A stretch of DNA of 64,000 nucleotides from JACDAE01 sp963744875 (GCA_963744875.1 CAVUVQ010000034.1:310001-374000); one strand, 5' to 3'. Shown: positions 53,659 to 63,815, counted from the stretch's first letter. Made by a program: numbers and translations. The notes: generated from the letters alone by a model not told the origin.

Positions 53659-55026
53659 TTAATGTAAACCTGATAATTCTTCGCGTGCCGTGTTATTGTG
53701 ATAGCCTGGATCGAGCGAAATAGCTTTAAATAACAGGAAACGTGCCAGCACATTATTACCTGATCTGGCCTCGCTTAAAGCCATATATGTATATATTGAT
53801 GAGCGAATATTATCTTTTGAATTGGTTCGTAATAGAGCAGACATATAGACGATGCACATCTGATAGTTATGCAAATCGTATTGAATACGTCCCGTAACAT
53901 AGAGAGCATAGGAATTTGCAGGATCGACTTTCAGGAGTACATACAGCCAGGGTAAAGCACCTTCATCGGCACTTATTCGATTGGGGGTAGAGCCACGTAA
54001 AGGACGCCTTGCTTCTATCAAATGTTCAAGCGTGCTATCCATCTCATCGACCAGCCAGGGAGCGGTTGGATACGTATACCAGACGGCGAGGAGTTGTTGG
54101 TAGGCATCAAGATAATCCCCTTGAGCGCGAGAGGTTGCAGCAAGATAGACACGACTATCGGTAGTCAGTTGGGCAGAAGATAGAAAATATTGTGCTTGCC
54201 CCTGTTCTATATGATAATAGGCAACCTGTTCAAGCTGTGGATTAAAGAGGTGTGCGGAGTTTAATAAAACCAGAGCCAGGTTATAGTTACCAGAGGCCAA
54301 CTCTTCTTTCGCTGCATATTCACACGCCATTCCCACAGGAACGCGTCCAAAGAGTACAACCAGGATAGCAATGCCCCAGACAATTGCCAATTTATGCTTA
54401 CGAGCAGTCTTAAGAGAATGAACAAGGGGAATTGTGGAATGATGATAAGCAGGTAGAAACCATGCGAGAGCACAGAGGGAAGGTGGACCATACGAAAGGC
54501 AATTCAAGAGCAGCTGAAGTTTCTTCCAGAGTGTTGAGATGTTTAAGATGAAAGGATTAAGCATAATAATCTGGCTATCACCTTTATAACCAAAATACAT
54601 CTGGATGAAGAGCATTTGCCGCTCATGTCTGGCAAGAAGAGCGAGGGCTGATACATTAACACAAAGATATTGGAATAGAAATAGCATCACTGGAATGATA
54701 GAGATCAAGCGAGCCATTCTATAACCATAGGTAAAATAATTATGTCTTCTAGATGGTTGCCAACCAATAAAAGCGTGGATAAATGTGTATAGCGCACAAA
54801 GCACGCAAAGAAGTCCGTAATTCAGGAAAGGGACCTGGTACGGCCAGCCAGGATACAGGGGCAACTGCCAGGCCGAGTAGACTGTACCAAGGGGATCTTT
54901 TAACCATGGCAATATACTCACGCAAAGCAAGGAACAACCGGCCACAATAGCTGTACCATTCAGTGTATAAAACCAGGGCAAAAAGCGTTGCAATTTTAGC
55001 TCAAGCGGCTTATATAAAACCAACAT
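53659..55026 (-). CDS. Membrane protein with C-terminal TPR-like repeats
   Basis: A 455-residue protein. The first about 240 residues have five or six hydrophobic segments. The rest is soluble helical repeat of TPR type (AKEELASGNYNLALVLLNSAHLFNP, LLRTNSKDNIRSSIYTYMALSEARSGN). No enzyme motif is seen. Its position in the glycan operon suggests a scaffold or assembly factor for polymer export. Function is otherwise unknown. Confidence 0.75.
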   Translation of the reverse strand: MLVLYKPLELKLQRFLPWFYTLNGTAIVAGCSLLCVSILPWLKDPLGTVYSAWQLPLYPGWPYQVPFLNYGLLCVLCALYTFIHAFIGWQPSRRHNYFTYGYRMARLISIIPVMLFLFQYLCVNVSALALLARHERQMLFIQMYFGYKGDSQIIMLNPFILNISTLWKKLQLLLNCLSYGPPSLCALAWFLPAYHHSTIPLVHSLKTARKHKLAIVWGIAILVVLFGRVPVGMACEYAAKEELASGNYNLALVLLNSAHLFNPQLEQVAYYHIEQGQAQYFLSSAQLTTDSRVYLAATSRAQGDYLDAYQQLLAVWYTYPTAPWLVDEMDSTLEHLIEARRPLRGSTPNRISADEGALPWLYVLLKVDPANSYALYVTGRIQYDLHNYQMCIVYMSALLRTNSKDNIRSSIYTYMALSEARSGNNVLARFLLFKAISLDPGYHNNTAREELSGLH

Positions 55027-55059
55027 ACAATACTACCTCCATCGGGTTTGTGTGTATAG

Positions 55060-56415
55060 TTACACTTCTACTAAGCGCACGTGAACATGCTGATCATTAC
55101 GCAATGTATTCTGACCAACCAGTACAATCTGGTCGCCAACCTTCAGGCCAGTATGGATAAGAATTTGATCACCGACGAGCGCATCAATTTGCACAGGTTG
55201 CAGATAGGCAAATTGATTGCGAACGACGAAGGTAACGGGTTGATGAGAAGAATTGAGTACAGCGAGACGTGGGACAACAAGAGCTTGTGCTGGTATCTGA
55301 ATACGGACGAAGGCGCTCATACCTGGCAAGAGGGTTTTACGTGGATTAGGAATACTCACCCAGGCTTCAAAAGTGTCAGTTTGCGGATCGGCCTGAGGTA
55401 CAACAGCGCTGATGGTACCCTGAAAATCTAGATTGGGAAGCGCAGATGGAGTTACCACTGCCATTTCGCCGGTATGTACCCGTGAAATATCGGCAAGTGG
55501 CACTTTAACGTGTACAATCACCGTCGCTTCATCCATGATGACAAGAAGTGGAGCATCGGCGGCAAAAATCTCACCTGAATTGACATTTATCGTTGTTATA
55601 ATTCCACTCATAGGTGAGATCAGGTTTCCATTATGCAGTAAAAGAGAAGAGGACTCAGCCAGAAGAGCATCATACTTACTTTTGGCGAGTGTATATTGTT
55701 GCTGCGCTTGAGCAATACTGGCCGCATTGCCAGTAGTCGAGACGCTGGAAAGATAAGCCTGTGCTGCAGTAACATTGTCTGATAACTGCTTTAGCTGCGC
55801 ATTCAGGCGTGTTGGATCAAGCTTTACTAGTGGTTGATTGGGAGAGACCTGATCACCAATCTTTACCAGCACATCATCTGCATACTCAACAACAGGATAA
55901 GAAAGGGTAAATTGTTGGTGCGGGAAAACCATACCCCCACCTCCACTATACTGCGTAACAGTATGTTCGCTTACCTGATAAAGTGTAACGTCAGGAGTAG
56001 TTACCTGTATATTCGTCCAGGTGAAACAAACGACCGCGATGAGCAAGATAATAGTAATGATTACCAAAATGATTTTTTTCTTCAGCACAGGACGCTTCGC
56101 AGGAATAGAAGAGTCAGGTCGAATACTTTGCGGGAGAGTAACAGGGATTAATGGTCTTCTCCATTGTGCTGATTGTAATAGAGCAATGGACTTTGTTTGT
56201 GCCTGTACCGGGTATAAACCGGGTAGAGATTGCATGGTTAAGCAAGGGTTTAAGGTTGTTGGTGCATCATTATTTTTTTGCACATGCAACACTTCTGTGG
56301 GAAGAGCATTTTCTCCCTCACGCAATACTTCTGTGCTGAATGGTGGACGAAACTGGCCGCGCCCCTGATAGTTACGCATATTATAATCCCTGTACCTTTC
56401 ATTTCTACTACTCAC
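55060..56415 (-). CDS. HlyD-family membrane fusion (adaptor) protein
   Basis: A 451-residue protein with a low-complexity cytoplasmic head, one membrane segment (residues about 112-132), and a lipoyl/barrel-sandwich domain with VKIGDQVSPNQPLVKLDPTRLNAQLKQ and a coiled coil. VPLADISRVHTGEMAVV is also typical of HlyD proteins. GTG 56415 overlaps the upstream stop by 8 bases; ATG 56379 is an alternative. No ABC or RND transporter partner is encoded beside it. In this operon it may link an unidentified exporter or glycan synthase. Confidence 0.87.
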   Translation of the reverse strand: MSSRNERYRDYNMRNYQGRGQFRPPFSTEVLREGENALPTEVLHVQKNNDAPTTLNPCLTMQSLPGLYPVQAQTKSIALLQSAQWRRPLIPVTLPQSIRPDSSIPAKRPVLKKKIILVIITIILLIAVVCFTWTNIQVTTPDVTLYQVSEHTVTQYSGGGGMVFPHQQFTLSYPVVEYADDVLVKIGDQVSPNQPLVKLDPTRLNAQLKQLSDNVTAAQAYLSSVSTTGNAASIAQAQQQYTLAKSKYDALLAESSSLLLHNGNLISPMSGIITTINVNSGEIFAADAPLLVIMDEATVIVHVKVPLADISRVHTGEMAVVTPSALPNLDFQGTISAVVPQADPQTDTFEAWVSIPNPRKTLLPGMSAFVRIQIPAQALVVPRLAVLNSSHQPVTFVVRNQFAYLQPVQIDALVGDQILIHTGLKVGDQIVLVGQNTLRNDQHVHVRLVEV

Positions 56416-57628
56416 TGATATTCCCTCTTAAAAGCGTCTTTCTTCTTTCACCACCAAGAGTGAAATAGATATAACCACCGATCAGTGCAAAGAAAAGCGC
56501 CTGGAGATCCAGCATAAATACGAGAAGTAAAGCTGCTGTTGCTGGCACATGAACAAAAGACAAGGCATAAACAAAGGCTCCCTCACGGAGGCCAAACCCA
56601 TTCAATGAAAGAGGGAAGCTTGCAACAAGGGCGGCCAGCGGAACAGCCAGAAAGTAAAAGGCCAGATGTTCATGAATGCCAAGAGCATTTGCATAGACAT
56701 AACAATTGAGAATAGCCACCAGCCAGAAGACAACTCCATACAGAAGCGCACTGCCTATCGGACGAGGCATCAAAGCACTTTGATGCAAAGCTGTTCCCAC
56801 GCCCGCCAGGCGTTTAAAAAAACGATGTTGTGCCCATCTATTTTTTGAAAAAGTGGGAAGCAGGAGTGATAACAGGAGTATGAGCATAATAACGGTGCAC
56901 CCCAATAAACAAAGTAGCATAAATGCCAGGGTAAGAAGAAAAGGGAGTCCCTGGTGCAATACTATCAGCACTGGAACGACAAGAAGTATCATAGAGGCAA
57001 AACCAATTACGCGACACATAATAGTTGCAGTGGTTGCGCCAACACCATTATGTGATTTTCTCCCAACATAGAAGCACTTGAAGGCATCACCACCAAAACC
57101 AGTAGGAAGAAAATGGCTAACGGTAATACCAACGATATAGAGTTTAATCAGGTCGGCGAGATCGAAAGGAATTTGTTGAGCGCGTAACAACACGCGCCAC
57201 TGATAAGCACTCAACACGATGGCGCTACTTCCAACAACTAATCCAACTCCTATATCACCTGGACGCATATGTATTAGAGCACTCATCATGGTCTCCCATG
57301 ATAGAGATTTAAACAGATAAACAAGTAATATGACAGTCACAAAGAGGCGGACAACCAGTTGACGCCATTTGTGGGTTACGGCGTTCCGGGCACGAAGTAG
57401 GAATGCATCTCTAATACTATTACCCTGTTTCAGAGGTTTTCGAGAAGGCATAGTTAATGCAGGGAAGCGTTTTCTCGCGTGTTCTCTATTATGAATATGC
57501 TCAGGCGCACTTGTCTGTTGCTGGATAGTTGTAATCGTGATGGTATCAAGCGAAGAGATATCGGTCTGAAAAGCGCCAAAGTCACGTAAGCGTTTAGGCC
57601 GTGACGACGATTCGGAAAAAACATTCAT
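56408..57628 (-). CDS. Lysylphosphatidylglycerol synthase TM/AglD-like membrane protein
   Basis: A protein of about 406 residues with a hydrophilic head of roughly 80 residues, then eight or so hydrophobic segments. FLPTGFGGDAFKCFYVGRKS matches the PxGxGGD motif of the UPF0104 (LPG_synthase_TM/AglD) family, whose members include lipid-linked sugar handling proteins. ATG 57628 follows GGAGGGG. In this operon a role in flipping or transferring a lipid-linked glycan is plausible. Confidence 0.83.
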   Translation of the reverse strand: MNVFSESSSRPKRLRDFGAFQTDISSLDTITITTIQQQTSAPEHIHNREHARKRFPALTMPSRKPLKQGNSIRDAFLLRARNAVTHKWRQLVVRLFVTVILLVYLFKSLSWETMMSALIHMRPGDIGVGLVVGSSAIVLSAYQWRVLLRAQQIPFDLADLIKLYIVGITVSHFLPTGFGGDAFKCFYVGRKSHNGVGATTATIMCRVIGFASMILLVVPVLIVLHQGLPFLLTLAFMLLCLLGCTVIMLILLLSLLLPTFSKNRWAQHRFFKRLAGVGTALHQSALMPRPIGSALLYGVVFWLVAILNCYVYANALGIHEHLAFYFLAVPLAALVASFPLSLNGFGLREGAFVYALSFVHVPATAALLLVFMLDLQALFFALIGGYIYFTLGGERRKTLLRGNISE

Positions 57629-57681
57629 TTCCACCCCTCCAAACATACTAAACACATATAAATTAAGGCAAGCAAGTTAAA

Positions 57682-58647
57682 CTAAGCCGAAATTAGCGTT
57701 CCACTTCCTGTTAAAGGGAGCATAGATTGAAATTCTCTAAGCAATCCTTCGTGTAGGGGGACGACGGGGTGGTAACCAATCACTTGTTCTGCACGAATGG
57801 TAGATGCGTATGTATGGCGCACATCACCATATTGTTTGTCAGCAAAAGTTACTGTGATTGGAAAACCACTGATCTCGCGTAGCATATCGATAACTTCATG
57901 CAGAGAAGCACGTGCACCACCAGCAATATTCAGAACCTTACCGATAGCGCGTTCGTTGGTAGCCGCCTGCACGTTAGCAGCAACGATATCAGAAACGTAG
58001 GTGAAATCACGTGTCTGTTCACCACTTCCATAAATACAGATCGGCTGTTGTTCGATGATGGCCTTACAAAAGCGATGAAAGGCCATGTCTGGTCGTTGAC
58101 GTGGTCCATAGACTGTAAAGTAACGAAGAGAAACTGTTGGGAGCCTGAAATTATCATAATACAGCTTACAAAGGTGCTCAGCGGCCAGCTTTGTTACCCC
58201 ATAGGGAGAAAAGGGGCGAGGCAGAGTAGACTCAGTCAGAGGAAGCATATTCATGTCTCCGTAGACAGAGGACGAGGAAGCATAAACAAAGCGTTTGACA
58301 TCCTTACGCAATGCAAGTTCTAGTAAGCGCTGAGTTATCAGCACATTACACTCGACATAGCGTGCAAAATCAGCTCCCCAACTTGTACGCACACCGGCCT
58401 GAGCGGCCTGATGAAAAATCCAATCAACTTTCTCACAATAGGGGGAGAGATCCATTGTCAGTAAATCGCCCTCAACAAAGGAAAAATGCTGATTAGAGGC
58501 TACTGCTTGCAAATTGTTTTCTTTGACCTGACGGGGATAATAGTCAAGAAAGTTATCGATGCCACACACTTCATGCCCATCGGCAAGCAAACGTTCAGCA
58601 AGGTGAGATCCAATAAAACCAGCAACGCCAGTTACCAGGCAGTACAT
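57682..58647 (-). CDS. NAD-dependent UDP-sugar epimerase/dehydratase
   Basis: A 321-residue extended SDR. VTGVAGFIGSHLAERLL is the NAD motif, YASSSSVYGD and SPYGVTKLAAEHL carry Ser, Tyr and Lys of the active site. GEQTRDFTYVSDIV is typical of UDP-glucose or UDP-glucuronate 4-epimerases. ATG 58647 has GGAGGAGG 8 bases upstream, ruling out the GTG at 58665. It supplies a nucleotide sugar to the operon's glycosyltransferases; the exact sugar is unclear. Confidence 0.9.
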   Translation of the reverse strand: MYCLVTGVAGFIGSHLAERLLADGHEVCGIDNFLDYYPRQVKENNLQAVASNQHFSFVEGDLLTMDLSPYCEKVDWIFHQAAQAGVRTSWGADFARYVECNVLITQRLLELALRKDVKRFVYASSSSVYGDMNMLPLTESTLPRPFSPYGVTKLAAEHLCKLYYDNFRLPTVSLRYFTVYGPRQRPDMAFHRFCKAIIEQQPICIYGSGEQTRDFTYVSDIVAANVQAATNERAIGKVLNIAGGARASLHEVIDMLREISGFPITVTFADKQYGDVRHTYASTIRAEQVIGYHPVVPLHEGLLREFQSMLPLTGSGTLISA

Positions 58648-58701
58648 AAGATATTCCTCCTCCACATGACAGCAACACGTTATTTGATAACAGGAACAAA
58701 G

Positions 58702-59859
58702 TTACTGCGCCAGAGATACGAACGCTTCGTGGATCTGGCGACTTTTCTCTAAAAACGCGGGCCAGCTATAGTATTCTCTGGCAAAGTCCTGGCTATGTTT
58801 TCCCAGTGCACGAGCCTGTGCAGGATTGCGCAATAACATCAGCGCTCCCTGGGCTAATCCTTCTGCAGTAGGGGGTACTAGCAAGGCCAATTCAGAGGTA
58901 AGGATCTGGGTATGGGAGAGAATATTTGTAGCTAGAATAGCCTTACCAGAGCGCAGATAAGTGTAAATTTTTAAAGGGACGTGCGTTCCGTGGCTACGTG
59001 GACTAAGCAATATATCAGCTAGCGCCATATAGTGTGGCATTTCTCCCAGAGGACGTTGACCAGTAAAATGTACATTGTCATTGACGCCCAGTTTCAGAGC
59101 TAACTGTTTGAAAAATTTGATCTGTACATCATGACCGCCAACGATTACATAATGGGCTTCCGGAAACACCCCCCGGACGATACACACGCTATGTAACAAC
59201 ATATTCAAGCCTTGATAGTGCTCAAGCGTCCCGGTATAAAGCAAGACAGGACCTGTTTCGATATTCCAGAGGCGGCGTAGAGATGCAACATCTTCTTCAG
59301 TCGCATGTGGCAACTCATCATCAACTGAGAACGGCAAGAGAGTATGAATACATTGTTCAGGCGCAATATTCCTGGCTGTGGATGCGACTTCCGGGTAAAA
59401 AGCGATGACGGCGTTCGCTCTACACACCATATATCTTTGCAACATAAGCGCAAAGCGCCTCATGAACGACGGTACCAGTTGGGAGAGATCACAGTGCATA
59501 TAATAAAGGTGCTTACAACTAAAGAACGGCGCAAGTAGTACACCTATTAAAGCTGCTTCCTCATGGGTATGAAGATACCGATAGCGGCCCAGGCATAAGC
59601 ACCGCAAGGCTGTTAGTAAAACGAGCAGATCGAGAGGAAACTTAGCTAATGAGAAGCCAGGCTTTACACTCTGGATAAATGGTATGCCTGGAACCCGATA
59701 AATTTTTAAGCCGGGCAGGTCGACATCTTTGCCAAAGGGATACGTCACCAGATCGACCTTATAGCCCAGCGTAATGAGAGCCTTAATATGTTGATAAACA
59801 CACAATGGTGCGCCACGTGGTGCAAAAAAAGGTTGGGGAGCAATCATCAAAATACGCAT
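58702..59859 (-). CDS. Glycosyltransferase family 4
   Basis: A 385-residue GT-B protein. MRILMIAPQPFFAPRGAPLCVYQHIKAL contains the N-terminal Gly-rich loop, VLLYTGTLEHYQGLNMLL starts the donor domain, and HGTHVPLKIYTYLRSGKAILAT is the EX7E-type region in degenerate form. It follows the GT2 gene by a single base, so the two are cotranscribed. It adds a sugar in the cytoplasmic stage of glycan assembly. Confidence 0.9.
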   Translation of the reverse strand: MRILMIAPQPFFAPRGAPLCVYQHIKALITLGYKVDLVTYPFGKDVDLPGLKIYRVPGIPFIQSVKPGFSLAKFPLDLLVLLTALRCLCLGRYRYLHTHEEAALIGVLLAPFFSCKHLYYMHCDLSQLVPSFMRRFALMLQRYMVCRANAVIAFYPEVASTARNIAPEQCIHTLLPFSVDDELPHATEEDVASLRRLWNIETGPVLLYTGTLEHYQGLNMLLHSVCIVRGVFPEAHYVIVGGHDVQIKFFKQLALKLGVNDNVHFTGQRPLGEMPHYMALADILLSPRSHGTHVPLKIYTYLRSGKAILATNILSHTQILTSELALLVPPTAEGLAQGALMLLRNPAQARALGKHSQDFAREYYSWPAFLEKSRQIHEAFVSLAQ

Positions 59860-59860
59860 G

Positions 59861-60925
59861 TTATAACTCCTGTTTAACGATTATCTTACTCGTATTTTGC
59901 GTCCTGTCAGCGGCCATTTCATTCCATGATGAAGAGAATGGTGATTGTTGTGTAGCGTGAGTCATTGAGGGCGGGATGACCGTTTTGACCACATAAGGTA
60001 AGCGACCCTGAGACTCGTAATAAATGCGCATTATCGATCCGGCAAGCAGACCCATAAACAGGCACATATTCCCAAAACCCAGGCAGATTATGGCATTTGA
60101 GCCTACAATTGATGATCGTTGTCTTTCTCGATCTTGGAACCAGAACCTGGAGCCAGCAGTAAAAAGGAGACAGAGAAGGCTTAAAGAAAACCATAACAGG
60201 GCCAGTATCCCGAAACCATGCATGGGTTTTGTAGCAAAGCGTGCCTGAAATTTTAGCTCTAATAGATCCAGAAGCACACGTATAGTGCGTGAGATACCGT
60301 ATTTGGAGGTTCCAAAACGGCGTGGGTGATGAGCTACCTCCAGTTCAGTGCTCCTTGCACCATAGAGCGCGGCATAGGCAGGGATGAAACGATGCATTTC
60401 TCCATAAAGATGCACGTGCTGAAAAACCTCCCGGCGGTAGGCTTTCAAGGTACAACCATAATCATGTAAATGGACACCTGTGACCCAGGAAATGAGATGA
60501 TTAGCTATATATGAGGGGAGTTTGCGGCTGAAACGCGCATCTTTACGATGGCGACGCCAACCACTAACAATGTCATAGCCTTCATCTAGCTTTTCAAGCA
60601 AGCGGGAAATATCCTGTGGATCGTTCTGGAGATCACCATCCATAAAGACGAGAAGCGTGCCAGCACTATGAGCTATTCCCGCACTTAGAGCAGCAGTTTG
60701 TCCGAAGTTGCGGCTCAATTGCACAATACTCACATGTGGATCCTCGCGTGCCAATGCGAGAAGTTCTACAAACGTTGCATCAGTGCTTCCATCATCGACG
60801 TAAATGATCTCGTAGGGCAACTGATAGGACTTTAAACTACCCTCAAGACATTGATGAAGAGGTAAGATATTCTTTTCCTCATTGTACAGCGGAACAATCA
60901 CAGATAAAGATTTCACTTCATTCAT
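59861..60925 (-). CDS. Polyprenyl-phosphate glycosyltransferase (GT2, GtrB/DPM1-like)
   Basis: A 354-residue protein. SVIVPLYNEEKNILPL, IYVDDGSTDATF and FMDGDLQNDPQDI are the GT2 nucleotide- and metal-binding motifs. QLSRNFGQTAALSAGI and RHRKDARFSRKLPS follow the family. Two membrane segments lie in the C-terminal third. Members transfer sugars from UDP/GDP donors to undecaprenyl phosphate. It is the first gene of the long minus-strand operon and would supply the lipid-linked sugar used by the GT39-like enzyme. Confidence 0.92.
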   Translation of the reverse strand: MNEVKSLSVIVPLYNEEKNILPLHQCLEGSLKSYQLPYEIIYVDDGSTDATFVELLALAREDPHVSIVQLSRNFGQTAALSAGIAHSAGTLLVFMDGDLQNDPQDISRLLEKLDEGYDIVSGWRRHRKDARFSRKLPSYIANHLISWVTGVHLHDYGCTLKAYRREVFQHVHLYGEMHRFIPAYAALYGARSTELEVAHHPRRFGTSKYGISRTIRVLLDLLELKFQARFATKPMHGFGILALLWFSLSLLCLLFTAGSRFWFQDRERQRSSIVGSNAIICLGFGNMCLFMGLLAGSIMRIYYESQGRLPYVVKTVIPPSMTHATQQSPFSSSWNEMAADRTQNTSKIIVKQEL

Positions 60926-61094
60926 CCACTTAACCTCCCAATTTTAGTTTCTATATTCTGTAACTTCTATTTTCTAATTTAGTAACTATCTTTTCCAAAA
61001 TACACAAAAAGATGGTTATTAATATGTATGGAGTAAAAATTCGCGACAAAAAATACGTATTATTAGTAATGACCTTTATTGTGTGCATCGTCAA

Positions 61095-61123
61095 TTGACC
61101 GACCTGAGTTCCTCGTGTATACT
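61095..61123 (+). promoter_or_regulatory. Promoter of the ROK kinase operon
   Basis: TTGACC (61095-61100) and TATACT (61118-61123) are separated by 17 bases, about 78 bases before the kinase start. This is a close sigma-70 match. Confidence 0.7.
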
Positions 61124-61200
61124 TTCTTCCAGATGGAGCTAAGACGAAAAAGGAATTTAGCATACTACACCATTAAAGAAACTACTTGAGGAGCTGGTTT

Positions 61201-62265
61201 ATGATAGGTGAAAACGACGGAATTGCACATCAGTTTACGGCCAGGGATGATCTTCCTCTGGTTGTTGGTGTAGACCTGGGGGGAACGCAATTGCGGGCGG
61301 CAGTCCTGCGTGGTGCAACACTTATTGGACGTGTGGGAATGCTTACAGGTGAAAATCCAGAACCGGAGCGTGTTATTCCACGGATGTTCCAGGCGGTACG
61401 CCAGGCGCTGGCACAGGCGCAAGTTTCGTTTGATCAGATTGTGGGTATAGGAATTGGAGCGCCTGGTCCACTGAATGCCCGCACAGGAGTTGTGTTTGAT
61501 CCTCCTAATTTGCCTGGCTGGAAAAATGTGCCATTAGGTGAGCTTTTCAGAGAAGAATTCCATCTCCCAATCTTCATTGAGAATGACGCAAATGCAGGGG
61601 CTTTGGGAGAATATATGTTTGGAGTTGGACGAGGGTTCACAGATCTGGTCTACCTTACAATTAGCACAGGTATTGGGGGCGGGATAATCAGCGCAGGTAG
61701 ACTGCTAGATGGAGCCAGTGGAACAGCAGGTGAGTTGGGGCATATTACCATTGATTGGCGAGGGAGACGTTGCAATTGCGGCAATATTGGTTGCCTGGAA
61801 CAGATTGCATCTGGAACAGCCATTGCGAGAGAGGCAAATGAAGCCATCGCAATAGGAAAAGGGGATGAATTGCTCGCATTCGCCCTTGCACATCCTGAGA
61901 AGGACAAAACTGCAAATACCCCCGTTGATAACGAGATAGAGGTTACGACACCGCTCCATGTGAATACTCGTGTTGTTGCACAGGCAGCACAGGCTGGCGT
62001 TCCTCTTGCCTATGAAATTATCGCCAGGGCGGCAGAGGCCCTGGGTGTTGGGTTGGTAGATATTATTCACAGCTTTAACCCGGAAATTATTGTTCTGGGA
62101 GGTGGTGTCACCCAGATGGGAGATCTACTGATAGAACCAGCCCGTCGTATCGTTGCAACCCGTGCGATGCGTGTACCAAGAGAAACAGTGCGTATTGTGA
62201 CTGCGAAACTGGGCACTGATGCGGGACTTGTTGGGGCTGGCGCTCTTATTTATTATAACTCTTAA
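61201..62265 (+). CDS. ROK-family sugar kinase (glucokinase)
   Basis: A 354-residue ROK protein. VVGVDLGGTQLRAAVL is the ATP phosphate-binding loop, ENDANAGALGEYMFG contains the catalytic Asp, and CNCGNIGCLEQIASG is the ROK zinc motif. It has a longer insert near residues 225-255 than typical glucokinases. It phosphorylates glucose or a related hexose. ATG 61201 follows TGAGGAG. It is cotranscribed with tlyA 12 bases downstream. Confidence 0.92.
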   Translation: MIGENDGIAHQFTARDDLPLVVGVDLGGTQLRAAVLRGATLIGRVGMLTGENPEPERVIPRMFQAVRQALAQAQVSFDQIVGIGIGAPGPLNARTGVVFDPPNLPGWKNVPLGELFREEFHLPIFIENDANAGALGEYMFGVGRGFTDLVYLTISTGIGGGIISAGRLLDGASGTAGELGHITIDWRGRRCNCGNIGCLEQIASGTAIAREANEAIAIGKGDELLAFALAHPEKDKTANTPVDNEIEVTTPLHVNTRVVAQAAQAGVPLAYEIIARAAEALGVGLVDIIHSFNPEIIVLGGGVTQMGDLLIEPARRIVATRAMRVPRETVRIVTAKLGTDAGLVGAGALIYYNS

Positions 62266-62277
62266 GGCACGAGAAGT

Positions 62278-63060
62278 ATGGCAACAAACAAAGAGCGTTT
62301 AGATGTAGCTCTGGTAAGACGTGGGCTAGTATCCAGCCGTGAGCGAGCACGAGCACTTATTATGGCGGGACAGATTTATGTAGGGGAACGTATGGTCGAT
62401 AAAGTGGGAACACTCATATCACTTGACGCAACCTGCCGTATAGCTGATATTGCGCCAGAAATGAAGTATGTCAGTCGTGGGGGTCTGAAGCTCGAAAAAG
62501 CACTGGATGGCTTTCAGCTAGACCCATCCGATCTTATTGCTATTGATGTTGGAGCTTCAACCGGTGGATTTACCCAGGTTTTGCTGGAGCGTGGAGCCAG
62601 GAAGGTTTACGCAATTGATGTCGGCCATGGTCAACTCGCCTGGGAACTCCGCAATGATCCGCGCGTTATTGTGATGGAACGCACAAATATTCGCCACCTT
62701 AATAGTTTGCCTGAGCCAATTCAATGTGCAGTCATTGATGTTTCATTTATCTCGCTCCGGCTAGTACTGCCAGCTCTAGCTCCGCTCCTTGTACCTGCGC
62801 CGGAGACCTGGATTGTAGCGTTGGTCAAGCCTCAATTTGAAGCAGGGAAGGCTGAGGTTGACCGGGGTAGTGGAGTTATTACTGATCCGGAGGTACATAA
62901 TCGGGTCCAGCGAGATCTACGGGAATGGATAGGACAGCATACAGCATTTTCTGTAGAAAAGAGCGAGACATCCCCTATTCTTGGAAGAGATGGCAACCGT
63001 GAATTCCTTTTTCTACTCAGGTTTCAGACTGAGGATGTAGAAGGGACACATGAACTGTAG
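62278..63060 (+). CDS. TlyA-family rRNA 2'-O-methyltransferase
   Basis: A 260-residue protein. The N-terminal S4 RNA-binding domain reads RLDVALVRRGLVSSRERARALIMAGQI. The FtsJ-like methyltransferase domain has DVGASTGGFTQVLLERGA and KYVSRGGLKLEKAL, the TlyA signature. It methylates ribosomal RNA ribose, as TlyA does in mycobacteria (affecting capreomycin sensitivity). The "hemolysin" name used in databases is not supported by these motifs. Confidence 0.92.
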   Translation: MATNKERLDVALVRRGLVSSRERARALIMAGQIYVGERMVDKVGTLISLDATCRIADIAPEMKYVSRGGLKLEKALDGFQLDPSDLIAIDVGASTGGFTQVLLERGARKVYAIDVGHGQLAWELRNDPRVIVMERTNIRHLNSLPEPIQCAVIDVSFISLRLVLPALAPLLVPAPETWIVALVKPQFEAGKAEVDRGSGVITDPEVHNRVQRDLREWIGQHTAFSVEKSETSPILGRDGNREFLFLLRFQTEDVEGTHEL

Positions 63061-63092
63061 CTAATAAAATATAGTAAGCAGGTAGAAAATTT

Positions 63093-63668
63093 ATGACACA
63101 ACAGGAACATCCCTGGAAGATACTTTCCTCTGAACGTGTACTAGACGCAACACATTTAAGGGTGCGTCGGGAGCGCATAGAATTGCCCGATGGGACAGTT
63201 ATTCCAGATTACTATATCACTGAGAATCGTGGTTGGGTAGGCATCGTTCCGATTACAGAGGATGGTCATTTCATCATCAATAAACAATATAAACATGGAA
63301 TTGGCCTTGAGGTGTTAGAGTTTCCAGCGGGTGGTATTGATGATGACGAAGAAGATCCAGTGCAGACAGCGCATCGCGAATTGATGGAAGAAACGGGTTA
63401 CAGCACAACGCCTGACCAGATGGAACAGCTTTCACATATGTTAGCCAATCCATCAGGCGCGGTGACAGAGATCTGGTGGTATATTGCCTATAATGTGAGC
63501 AAAACAGGCATGCAGAAAATTGATCCAGTGGAGGTTATCGAAAACTTTCTGGTAACGCCCACTGAGCTTCTCACGTTGATTTATAATGGAGAGTTCGCGG
63601 TACAGGGACAGATTGCGGCTGCTTACCTGGCGCTCGAACGGCTGGGAATGCTGAAAGTTATGGTATAA
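63093..63668 (+). CDS. NUDIX hydrolase, ADP-ribose pyrophosphatase type
   Basis: A 191-residue protein with a complete NUDIX box in GGIDDDEEDPVQTAHRELMEETGY, the REL-EETG core binding metals. Upstream WVGIVPITEDGHFIINKQYKHG and EFPAGG match the ADP-ribose pyrophosphatase subfamily. It hydrolyses ADP-ribose or another nucleoside diphosphate compound. The start, ATG 63093, lies 32 bases after tlyA. Confidence 0.9.
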   Translation: MTQQEHPWKILSSERVLDATHLRVRRERIELPDGTVIPDYYITENRGWVGIVPITEDGHFIINKQYKHGIGLEVLEFPAGGIDDDEEDPVQTAHRELMEETGYSTTPDQMEQLSHMLANPSGAVTEIWWYIAYNVSKTGMQKIDPVEVIENFLVTPTELLTLIYNGEFAVQGQIAAAYLALERLGMLKVMV

Positions 63669-63815
63669 TCTGGTCTGGATATTACTATCAAGACATTCCA
63701 CCAACGCCTCTTTATACAAACATTTTACAAAGTCCTATTATTTTTTTGATGAGTAAAGAGTAGACTAAAACATGGTACAATAGGAAACAAAATATTACAT
63801 GTTGGTAAAAAAACT

